Shown here piece after piece: positions 1-6,185 of a stretch of 46,163 nucleotides of DNA. The translations under genes were made by a program, and so were the position numbers. Source of the DNA: Patescibacteria group bacterium (GTDB lineage: Bacteria > Patescibacteriota > Microgenomatia > UBA1400 > PJMF01). Within the stretch, counting starts at the first letter, position 1, and each line of letters opens with the position of its first letter. The notes under the pieces were generated by a model. The model was not told where the DNA came from. It did no database searches and saw only the letters and a list, made by a program, of their open reading frames with translations. The stretch spans positions 1-46,163 of the forward strand of contig JACFOI010000007.1 of the NCBI GenBank assembly GCA_019454415.1, read 5' to 3'.

Positions 1-1932
1 TTGGCGCAGCTCGGTGACAGTACTGTCCGCGATCTGTGTCTCGAGATCCTGGTAGCTAATTCTAAAGCTGACATTCTGCTGGTACTGGTCGACAAACTCA
101 ACGGAAGCAATCAACGGCGAAACGCTCCGAATCGTTTCCAAAATGTTACCCACGTTAGTTTCCTCGGGGACAGTGAAGGTCATGTCTTCAATCACCGCGC
201 TGGTTTTGGCAAGTGGCCGGTAGTGAGGATAGCCGTGACTGACTTCAATCAGCTTTGCTACTGGAATATCGACGCTCACCATTTTATTTGGTAGCAGCGT
301 CAGCTCACCGAACACCACTTGTTCTTTGGTTGGCCCATCGACCAACAGGTGTGCTGTATTATTTCCTTCCTGCTTATAGCTCAGGCCGGTCACGTACAGT
401 GTTCGCAGCAAGACTTCCAGATCACCTTTGACACGGCGCAGCGGCCGACGGGAGACCATGGTCAGATGAAGTGCCTCAACGGGTAGCTGTTTCTCTACCG
501 GCGTATACGTATTCGCTAGCTCAAAAACGCCCAGATTCGGGTACTGAGTGTTCTGTTCCAGAATCTCAATGAGCGACGGAACCAACGAACGGCGTAAGTA
601 GACACGGTCATCCGTTAGCGGATTCTGCAGTTGCAGATGTTCTTCGAGGGTGTATCCCGACTGTCGGGCAATTTCGGCACTGACCATGGAGTAGGTGTAA
701 ACCTCTTGCCAGCCTATCGCAGCCAGGAAGTGCTTGATCCGATTTTCCAGGTCAAAGTTGGTGTGCTTTGGCTTGTCCAACGGAATCGGCGTAGACATCA
801 AGACACTTGGCAAGTTGTGATAGCCATAGATGCGGGCAATCTCTTCGATCACATCTGCCGGAATCCGAATGTCGGGGCGGAAAGTGGGCGGCTGAACAGT
901 GAACGTTCCTTTTTTCAAGCTGACGACGCAGCCCAACTCTTCCAGGATGGTGGCGATCTTGTTAACTGGCAGCTCGATGCCTAAGTAGTCAGTGATCCGC
1001 TCCAAGCTGACTTCCACTGTGGGCTGCGGCCGCTTTCCAGGGAACTGGTCAAAGACGGGGCTGGCCACGGTGGCTTTACACAAGACTTGGAACAGCTTGG
1101 TCCCCTCTTCCAGGACTGGTAGGGCTAGATGGGGATCCACATTTTTTTCGTTCAGCTGCGCGGCCACAGTCCGAATTGCATGACTCATAGAGCCAAACCG
1201 GATCTTCTCCGCGACCACGTCCTCGATCCAAAATAGAACATTTTTAGTGTCTGCTTGAATTGCAGTGTTGGCGGTTCCTTTGATGCCCGGCAAGTCGATG
1301 ATCACACCTTGATCGTTCTCAAAAACCAGTTCACCACCGACTGTGGTGTACTCGACCCCGTCGAGAGTCGTAAAAGGCTTACCCGCTTCCGCCTCTTTGA
1401 CAATGATAGTGCCGCCCAGCTCCATGACTTTGTCATAGTCGAAAGCATGACAAGGATGACCAAGTTCGTGAGTAATGTAGTTGGTAATATCAATCACTGC
1501 GTCGTGAACGTTGATCTCCACCTGGCGCAGTCGCTTGGCCATCCACTTGGGAGTTTCTGCTCGTTCGACGGCGGCCAGTGCCACACAAACAACCCGGTGA
1601 CAGAGCTTGGGGTCGTTGATGATAGTAGGCAGCTTGAGCTTTTTTGGCGCAGTTTTGGCATTGAACTTGATCGGGGCTGGCTCGAATGGTTTGAGGGCTG
1701 CTTTGATGCCGAACTGGTTGAGGATGACTGCTGCCTCGCGCGCAATGCCGCGCACTGACATCGAATCGACGCGATTGGTAGTCACTTCAATGTCGTAGAC
1801 TGGTTCACCCTCGCGCTCATAAATGCGTTCCACTGAGGGCCCACACAGCGATAGGTACTTTTGTATTTCAGTTGGGCTGGCCTCGGTCTCGAGGTGCTCG
1901 AGCAGCCAGTTGTGAGGGATTAAGATATTCAT
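1..1932 (-). CDS. pheT: Phenylalanyl-tRNA synthetase beta subunit, 3' end cut by window edge
   Basis: Reading leftwards from ATG at 1932, 644 codons stay open to the window edge; only the last few residues seem to be missing. The beta subunit pairs with PheS to charge tRNA-Phe in the cytoplasm. The N-terminal block (NILIPHNWLLEHL) runs through CGPSVER directly into YDIEVTTNRVDSMSVRGIAREA, normally found after residue 150. The EMAP/OB tRNA-binding domain usually inserted there (about 110 residues) is therefore absent. B3/B4 follows (HELGHPCHAFDYDKV), then B5 (FRPDIRIPADVIEEIARIYGY), the catalytic-like core and the start of an FDX-ACB domain (RPLAKTSAVIEDMTF). The start overlaps the stop of the upstream GNAT gene as TAATG, so translation is probably coupled. 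Identity is very secure; the domain loss is read directly from the translation. Confidence 0.96.
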   Translation of the reverse strand, partial: MNILIPHNWLLEHLETEASPTEIQKYLSLCGPSVERIYEREGEPVYDIEVTTNRVDSMSVRGIAREAAVILNQFGIKAALKPFEPAPIKFNAKTAPKKLKLPTIINDPKLCHRVVCVALAAVERAETPKWMAKRLRQVEINVHDAVIDITNYITHELGHPCHAFDYDKVMELGGTIIVKEAEAGKPFTTLDGVEYTTVGGELVFENDQGVIIDLPGIKGTANTAIQADTKNVLFWIEDVVAEKIRFGSMSHAIRTVAAQLNEKNVDPHLALPVLEEGTKLFQVLCKATVASPVFDQFPGKRPQPTVEVSLERITDYLGIELPVNKIATILEELGCVVSLKKGTFTVQPPTFRPDIRIPADVIEEIARIYGYHNLPSVLMSTPIPLDKPKHTNFDLENRIKHFLAAIGWQEVYTYSMVSAEIARQSGYTLEEHLQLQNPLTDDRVYLRRSLVPSLIEILEQNTQYPNLGVFELANTYTPVEKQLPVEALHLTMVSRRPLRRVKGDLEVLLRTLYVTGLSYKQEGNNTAHLLVDGPTKEQVVFGELTLLPNKMVSVDIPVAKLIEVSHGYPHYRPLAKTSAVIEDMTFTVPEETNVGNILETIRSVSPLIASVEFVDQYQQNVSFRISYQDLETQIADSTVTELRQ

Positions 1933-2447
1933 TATTCTCCTTGTTCGTCTGCGAACTGATCTAAGAAAGTCGTCACTTCGTAAAACTGCTGTTGGTCTGG
2001 GGCCTGCTCGTGCTCAGTGCGGTAGCGTTTGCCAGTTAAGAGCTCGCGAACGTGTTGGCGCGAAACAAGAGCTGGCGTGTTTTCTTTGCGGATACGACCG
2101 GTGACGTGTAGGACGCCTTTACTCTCCAAGTCTTTTGCCATCAACGCAAACAGCTTTTTGGCCAGGTCTTTGCCTCGATACGGTGGCTCGACTTCCTTAT
2201 TAACCACAGTTGCAATCGGGGGCTTAACGCTCTTATCGATTTTGTAGCTGAGGACGGCTGCTTCTCTCCCCTGCGGGTCTCTGGCAACCAATAAGTATGA
2301 CTCGATGCCGGCAAACTCACTGACTTTCTCCCAGCTGACCGACAAAGTTTCTGGTCCAGCTAAGGTCCGAATCTCAATGGTGGCACGACCGTCTCGCAAC
2401 TGATCTGCCAGCTGTGTTGAGAGTTGCTGATACTCGTTTTCTGGCAT
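1932..2447 (-). CDS. GNAT-like N-acetyltransferase between pheS and pheT
   Basis: This 171-aa protein carries a GNAT-like acetyl-CoA-binding segment, VVNKEVEPPYRGKDLAKKLF at about residues 80-100, in which PYRGKDLAKKLF resembles the Q/RxxGxG/A motif A followed by a helix. A beta strand with acidic and hydrophobic residues precedes it, as in GNAT folds. The C-terminal third (YRTEHEQAPDQQQFYEVTTF) fits the last strands. No signal peptide or membrane segment is visible, so it should be cytoplasmic. It sits inside the pheS-pheT operon: one base separates it from the pheS stop, and it overlaps the pheT start by one base (TAATG). The substrate is unknown. A role on the PheRS subunits, a ribosomal protein or a small molecule is possible, but only position suggests it. 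Motif A lacks the second glycine of the classic pattern, so family assignment is moderate. Confidence 0.75.
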   Translation of the reverse strand: MPENEYQQLSTQLADQLRDGRATIEIRTLAGPETLSVSWEKVSEFAGIESYLLVARDPQGREAAVLSYKIDKSVKPPIATVVNKEVEPPYRGKDLAKKLFALMAKDLESKGVLHVTGRIRKENTPALVSRQHVRELLTGKRYRTEHEQAPDQQQFYEVTTFLDQFADEQGE

Positions 2448-2448
2448 A

Positions 2449-3534
2449 CTAGAACTGCTCCAAGAATCTCATTTCACCACTATAGAAGAGACGAATATCA
2501 TCGATGTTGAGGCCCGGTTTGAGGGTGTAGGTTCGCTCTACTCCCCAGCCAAAAGCGAAGCCGGTGTACTCATCGGGATCGATTCCGCCGGCTTTCAAAA
2601 CATTCGGATGAACCATGCCCGCGCCGCCAACCTCGTGCCAGCCGGATTTGCAGAACTTGCACTTCACTTTGGCGGGTTTGCCGGTCTCGTCTTTACCGTC
2701 CACCAAGCCAGTGCCATGACAGATGTGGCAGCTGAAGTCGACCTCAAACGACGGTTCGGTAAACTGAAAGTGAAAAGGCCGGATCCGACTCTTGGTGCCA
2801 GGCCCGTAGAACTCCTGGGCAAAGTAGTCCAGGGTGCCTTTTAGATTTTGAATTGTGATGCCTTTGTCGACTACCAGGCCTTCAAACTGATGGAACATCT
2901 GGGTGTGAGTGGCATCCTGTTGGCGGCGATAGCAACGGCCGATGTTAATCATCCGAATTGGTGGTTGGGAGTTCAAGCGTTCCATCTCGCGAACTTGGCC
3001 GTTGGAAGTGTGAGTCGTCAGGACGACCTTGCCGAACTTTTTGTCGATGGGTGCGTCAACGAAGAACGTCTCCCACTCGTCCCGAGCCGGGTGATTGGGT
3101 GGCATGTTAAGCGCTTCAAAGACATAGTGATCCCAGTCAATTTCTTGGTAGCGAACGCGGGTAAAGCCGATCCGCTCAAAAATCCGAGTTACCTCCTCCA
3201 TCGCTTGTGAGACAGGATGGATGTGGCCGAGCTTGGGCGGCTGCCCAGGGATGGTCATGTCGGTCCACTCAGGCGCCAGATCTTGTTCAAGGGTGAGCTT
3301 ATTGATCTGTTTTTCGAGTGATTCTTTGAGCTCGTTCAAGATCTGCCCTGCTTCTTTGCGATCGTCAGGGGCAACCAGGCGGATATCTTTAGCAAGTTCA
3401 TTGAACTTGCCTTTTTTACCGAGATACTTGGTAGTTAGCTCTGCTGGCGGGGCTTGGTCGAGCGACAGCTCTGCACGAATATCCTCTGCCTTACGACGGA
3501 GGGCGGTGAGGGTGATGGTGATCTGTTCTGGCAT
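2449..3534 (-). CDS. pheS: Phenylalanyl-tRNA synthetase alpha subunit with two CxxC pairs
   Basis: The 361-aa protein has an N-terminal coiled-coil tRNA-binding arm (residues 1-90), then the class II catalytic core. Motif 2 is GRCYRRQQDATHTQMFHQFEG, close to the usual PheS form, and motif 3 is GFAFGWGVERTYTL. It activates phenylalanine and forms an alpha2beta2 enzyme with PheT. Four cysteines, C269, C272, C292 and C295, flank a short insertion (DGKDETGKPAKVK) just before motif 3 and look like a zinc ribbon; canonical E. coli PheS lacks this. The start is ATG 3534 with AAGGA about 6 nt upstream. A TATAAT lies only 11 nt before the ATG, directly after the terminator of the rplT operon, so pheS is the first gene of pheS-GNAT-pheT. 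Confidence 0.97.
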   Translation of the reverse strand: MPEQITITLTALRRKAEDIRAELSLDQAPPAELTTKYLGKKGKFNELAKDIRLVAPDDRKEAGQILNELKESLEKQINKLTLEQDLAPEWTDMTIPGQPPKLGHIHPVSQAMEEVTRIFERIGFTRVRYQEIDWDHYVFEALNMPPNHPARDEWETFFVDAPIDKKFGKVVLTTHTSNGQVREMERLNSQPPIRMINIGRCYRRQQDATHTQMFHQFEGLVVDKGITIQNLKGTLDYFAQEFYGPGTKSRIRPFHFQFTEPSFEVDFSCHICHGTGLVDGKDETGKPAKVKCKFCKSGWHEVGGAGMVHPNVLKAGGIDPDEYTGFAFGWGVERTYTLKPGLNIDDIRLFYSGEMRFLEQF

Positions 3535-3545
3535 ACAGTTCCTTG

Positions 3546-3551
3546 ATTATA
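3546..3551 (-). promoter_or_regulatory. -10 element for the pheS-GNAT-pheT operon
   Basis: On the minus strand this is a perfect TATAAT, 11 nt before the pheS ATG. No convincing -35 is visible; that position would fall in the terminator hairpin. A start site about 7 nt downstream would leave only a few nucleotides of leader and cut into the AAGGA. Confidence 0.55.
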
Positions 3552-3566
3552 GTGTCTTTTCAACGA

Positions 3567-3590
3567 AAAACCCCGCGGGTGCGGGGTTTT
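3567..3590 (-). terminator. Intrinsic terminator after infC-rpmI-rplT
   Basis: A 10-bp perfect stem, AAAACCCCGC with GCGGGGTTTT, encloses a 4-nt loop. On the minus strand it is followed by a T-run, as expected for ending the ribosomal-protein operon, whose last gene stops at 3626. The next minus-strand gene, pheS, then has its own -10 element. Confidence 0.85.
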
Positions 3591-3625
3591 GAACTTTCTG
3601 TTTTGGTTTTTTGGACGCGCTTCGA

Positions 3626-3976
3626 TTACCCCCGCACTTTTTCGACGATGGTTTTAAACGAAGCAAAGTCTGTGGCAGCAATGTCGGCCAGGATCTTGCG
3701 GTCGAGGGCGATATTAGCTTTCTTGAGCATTGGCACAAAGCGGGAGTAGCTGACGCCGCCGACCTGTTTCAAGGCTGCAGAGATGCGCAGGATCCAGAGG
3801 GATCGCATGTCGCGTTTGCGCAGCTTGCGGCCGATGTAGGCGTATTGACCTGCGTGCAGGTCAGCTTCTTTGGCACGTTTGTAGAGGCGGGTGTTGGCGC
3901 CACGGAAGCTCTTGGTGCGAGCCAGGACTTTCTTGTGGCGACGATGGCGGACGGTACCGGTTTTTGTTCTTGGCAT
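3626..3976 (-). CDS. rplT: 50S ribosomal protein L20
   Basis: The 116-aa sequence is a full-length L20. It has the basic N-terminal extension (PRTKTGTVRHRRHKKVLARTK), then SFRGANTRLYKRAKEA, the helical RKLRKRDMRSLWILRISAA segment and a C-terminal domain ending in KTIVEKVRG. L20 is an early assembly protein of the large subunit that binds 23S rRNA; in several bacteria it also represses the infC-rpmI-rplT messenger. It is the last gene of that operon here, 28 nt after rpmI, and a strong hairpin terminator follows. I saw no clear L20-binding pseudoknot upstream, but this was not modelled. Confidence 0.98.
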   Translation of the reverse strand: MPRTKTGTVRHRRHKKVLARTKSFRGANTRLYKRAKEADLHAGQYAYIGRKLRKRDMRSLWILRISAALKQVGGVSYSRFVPMLKKANIALDRKILADIAATDFASFKTIVEKVRG

Positions 3977-4004
3977 GATTCCTCTTTTTTCTCTTTTGCT
4001 GCGC

Positions 4005-4208
4005 TTATCTCAAACCAAGCATGTGCTTGATTCGGCGTGCCCATTTGCCGGTCACCTCGATTGGTTTACGGCTGTGGCGGATCGCTTTTTTACTTTTCTT
4101 ACGGCGTAAGTGGCGCATGTTTTGAGCACGGCGCAGGACTTTGCCGGTGCCGGTGATCTTGAAACGCTTAACTGCGCCTTTGCGTGTTTTTCGTTTGTAC
4201 TTCTGCAT
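4005..4208 (-). CDS. rpmI: 50S ribosomal protein L35
   Basis: This is a 67-aa, strongly basic protein of the expected length. It has the L35 pattern: KTRKGAVKRFKITGTGKVLR, then RHLRRKKSKKAIRHSRK, ending in RRIKHMLGL. It belongs to the large ribosomal subunit. The position between infC (20 nt upstream) and rplT (28 nt downstream) is the standard bacterial operon order, which supports the call as strongly as the sequence does. The ATG at 4208 has AGTGAGGCAGT before it, a usable Shine-Dalgarno. Confidence 0.97.
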   Translation of the reverse strand: MQKYKRKTRKGAVKRFKITGTGKVLRRAQNMRHLRRKKSKKAIRHSRKPIEVTGKWARRIKHMLGLR

Positions 4209-4228
4209 ACTGCCTCACTAACGATTTC

Positions 4229-4777
4229 TTACTTTTTCTTAATTGGCATCAACTGAGCCATCATCTTCTTGCCCAGCATTCTTGGTTGTATCTCGACAGT
4301 GGCAATGTCGGCAGTCTCGGCAAAAACACGGTCAAAGTGTTCGCGGCCGAACTCCTGCTTGGTAATCGCTCTACCCCGGAACTCCAGAGTTAAGCGCACC
4401 TTGTCACCTTTTTTTAAGAACTCGACGACGCGTTTGAGTCGAGTCTGGAAGTCACCTTCCCCGATAAACGGAGTGAAGCGGACTTCTTTGATATCTTGTG
4501 CCTTTGATTTCTTGCGGCCTTCAGCCATTTTTTGCTGAAGTTGATATCGGTACTTGGCCAGATCAATGATCTTGGCAATGGGTGGATTGGCAGTTTCAGT
4601 CACCAGCACCAGATCCTTCCCTTCGGTACGTGCGCGCTCCAATGCTTCTTGAGTAGACATGACCCCAATCATCTCGCCGATGTCGGTGAGGACCCGTAGC
4701 TCTGGAACCCGGATGTTGAAGTTGGCGGTAATCCGGAACTGCGGCTGAGGCCGTTGAAACGGTTTTTTTCTAATCAT
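4229..4777 (-). CDS. infC: Translation initiation factor IF-3
   Basis: The 182-aa protein has the IF3 N domain (FRITANFNIRVPELRVLTD, then MIGVMSTQEALERARTEGKD), a basic linker (YRYQLQQKMAEGRKKSKAQ) and the C domain (DIKEVRFTPFIGEGDFQTRL ending MMAQLMPIKKK). IF3 binds the 30S subunit, prevents premature 50S joining and checks the start codon. I chose ATG 4777, which gives MIRKKPFQRPQPQ and matches the family's N-terminus; the frame stays open to 4843, but that extension has no IF3 similarity. The rare AUU start known from E. coli infC is not supported, because the nearby ATT is out of frame. AGGAG lies about 18 nt upstream, rather far. It is the first gene of infC-rpmI-rplT. Confidence 0.96.
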   Translation of the reverse strand: MIRKKPFQRPQPQFRITANFNIRVPELRVLTDIGEMIGVMSTQEALERARTEGKDLVLVTETANPPIAKIIDLAKYRYQLQQKMAEGRKKSKAQDIKEVRFTPFIGEGDFQTRLKRVVEFLKKGDKVRLTLEFRGRAITKQEFGREHFDRVFAETADIATVEIQPRMLGKKMMAQLMPIKKK

Positions 4778-4828
4778 GAAATCGTTTTTTCGTCTGCTCC
4801 TGTTGGATGGCTTACGTAACGACCTTGT

Positions 4829-4834
4829 ATTATG
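4829..4834 (-). promoter_or_regulatory. Candidate -10 for the infC operon
   Basis: The minus strand reads TGGCATAAT here, an extended -10 (TGn) with CATAAT. It lies 51 nt upstream of the infC ATG, giving a leader of about 45 nt. No clear -35 is visible, so this is a weak call. Confidence 0.4.
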
Positions 4835-4857
4835 CCATAGCACCCTCGAGATTGCTA

Positions 4858-4893
4858 GGGGGAGGTCAAAAAAGATCTTGCTCCACCTCCCCT
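4858..4893. repeat. Inverted repeat between infC and the divergent membrane-protein gene
   Basis: GGGGAGGT at 4859-4866 is matched by ACCTCCCC at 4885-4892, with one extra G-T pair outside and an 18-nt spacer. No T-tract follows on either strand, so it is not a standard terminator. It lies upstream of both divergent genes and covers the possible -35 of the plus-strand promoter, so it could be an operator. Confidence 0.45.
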
Positions 4894-4907
4894 GACTTTG
4901 CTATAAC
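4878..4907 (+). promoter_or_regulatory. Promoter for the small basic membrane protein
   Basis: TTGCTC at 4878-4883 and TATAAC at 4902-4907 are separated by 18 bp. The -35 is weak (3 of 6) but the -10 is good (5 of 6). The leader would be about 45 nt and contains AAGGAAG just before the ATG at 4960. Confidence 0.45.
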
Positions 4908-4959
4908 TAATTCGCTGAAGAATCAGCGTAAAACGTGCTTGAAATTGCAAAGGAAGCCT

Positions 4960-5262
4960 ATGCCTGCCAAAGCCAAGAAGGCCACCCCCAGAAAAACTGC
5001 CTCAAGCGCCGCTTCTCGTCGAGTAGCTGCCCGCTCTGTCCGAGCTCCCCGCCCGGCTAGACCCATCGCCAAGATCCCACGCCCTCACCGGGAAGAGAGT
5101 ATCTGGACCAAACAGTACTTTTTGGAGCCTCAGATCGAGTTTTTCAGAAGACATACCAATGCCCAAGTTCTGCTGGCACTCTTTATCGGTGCTGCGCTCT
5201 TCTACTTCTTCATCGTCTGGTCAAACAGAGTGGAGATCTTCCCGGAACTTTTCTCCTGGTAA
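4960..5262 (+). CDS. Small basic single-pass membrane protein
   Basis: This 100-aa protein is not one I recognise. Residues 1-45 are rich in Lys, Arg, Ala and Pro (PAKAKKATPRKTASSAASRR) and look disordered, somewhat like a histone tail. One clear membrane helix follows at about residues 67-88 (VLLALFIGAALFYFFIVW), then a short tail ending in FPELFSW. By the positive-inside rule the basic part should be cytoplasmic, where it could contact nucleic acid or acidic membrane lipid. ATG 4960 is preferred over the longer frame from 4807 because AAGGAAG sits just before it and the extra N-terminal part is non-coding in character. It stands alone between divergent infC and a convergent nuclease gene. 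Confidence 0.72.
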   Translation: MPAKAKKATPRKTASSAASRRVAARSVRAPRPARPIAKIPRPHREESIWTKQYFLEPQIEFFRRHTNAQVLLALFIGAALFYFFIVWSNRVEIFPELFSW

Positions 5263-5301
5263 ACCAGGGTTTCCGGCGTTAAAAAGTACGACTCGTTTTC
5301 T

Positions 5302-6165
5302 TTAGAGAATAACGCTGTCTTCCTCAATGCTGCTGCCGTTTTGCAGGATAAAGACGTCCGTGTTGTAGCTGTTAACGCCCACGAACTCAGCTTCCCCACG
5401 CTGGATTTTCAGGTACGGTTCACAAGCGGAGCAGCTCTCCCCACCCGGACACTTGTAACGTTCGAGCTTGCGGGCCAGTTTGACTTGTTTGGCCAGCTCC
5501 AGCACTCGCTGGCGGGAGACTTCTAGATCAGGGAGTGTCTTTTCCGTCAGCTCATCCGAGTACTGCAGGTACCAATAGCAGGCATGTGCGACTTGACGTT
5601 TTTGGCAGTTGGCGACCAACAGTCGGTAAATCGGGAGCTGGAGGGAGTCATCTTTTTCTTCGTTTTTACCGGTTTTGAAGTCAATGATATTAACCATGTC
5701 TGTATCTGGCAAATACTCCAGCCAGTCGACCTTACCGCAGAGAATAATCTGGTCCTCCTCACTTAGCCAAAAATGCGGCAAGTCCATGTTAATCTTGACG
5801 GCCAGGTTTTTGAGGGGGCCTGGATGCTGTTCTACGCGCCGAATCATCTCTTCAGCTCTGGCACGATATCGGGCTTCCTGTTCGGGACTGGAAAACCCAC
5901 CCTTTTTTCCCGAGACTTTTTCCCAAGCAGTAGCCAGCTTCATCAACAGCGGTTGCCGGAAGCGTTGGTCTGTCGGTAGAGTTGAGAGTGACTCCACCAC
6001 GTCATGAACAGCTTGACCCAGAGCCAACGGCGGCGTCATCAAGGTCATCTTGTGCCCGGTTTCTGGACGTTTATAGACATTCTTGAGGTAATAAAGCTGC
6101 GGACAGGCTAGAAAATCGCACAGCGAAGAATGCGAAACCCAGACAGCAGAGTACTTATCAGGCAT
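5302..6165 (-). CDS. Fe-S PD-(D/E)XK nuclease of the RecB/AddB/Cas4 type
   Basis: The 287-aa protein shows the RecB-family nuclease order: a N-terminal LCDFLACPQLYYLK with C21, then LGQAVHDVVE (motif with His), then CGKVDWLEYL and IIDFKTGK for the metal-binding D-x(n)-D-x-K core, then QLPIYRLL (the QxxxY motif). Near the C-terminus are C239, C245 and C248 in a CX5CX2C pattern. C21 plus these three is the arrangement that holds a 4Fe-4S cluster in AddB- and Cas4-type nucleases. It probably cuts DNA ends, but no cas or addA gene is in view. It follows thrS by 20 nt on the same strand, so it is likely co-transcribed with it. AGGAAAG lies upstream of ATG 6165. Confidence 0.85.
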   Translation of the reverse strand: MPDKYSAVWVSHSSLCDFLACPQLYYLKNVYKRPETGHKMTLMTPPLALGQAVHDVVESLSTLPTDQRFRQPLLMKLATAWEKVSGKKGGFSSPEQEARYRARAEEMIRRVEQHPGPLKNLAVKINMDLPHFWLSEEDQIILCGKVDWLEYLPDTDMVNIIDFKTGKNEEKDDSLQLPIYRLLVANCQKRQVAHACYWYLQYSDELTEKTLPDLEVSRQRVLELAKQVKLARKLERYKCPGGESCSACEPYLKIQRGEAEFVGVNSYNTDVFILQNGSSIEEDSVIL

Positions 6166-6185
6166 AAAACGTCGTCTTTCCTGGT

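Noticed and set aside
1255-1758. 167-codon plus-strand reading frame
   Set aside because: It lies entirely opposite pheT, whose domains are continuous on the minus strand.
4769-4785. AUU start codon for infC as in E. coli
   Set aside because: The ATT just before ATG 4777 is in another frame.
4778-4843. Longer N-terminus for infC
   Set aside because: The extra 22 residues have no IF3 similarity and would reach past the candidate -10 element; ATG 4777 fits the family.
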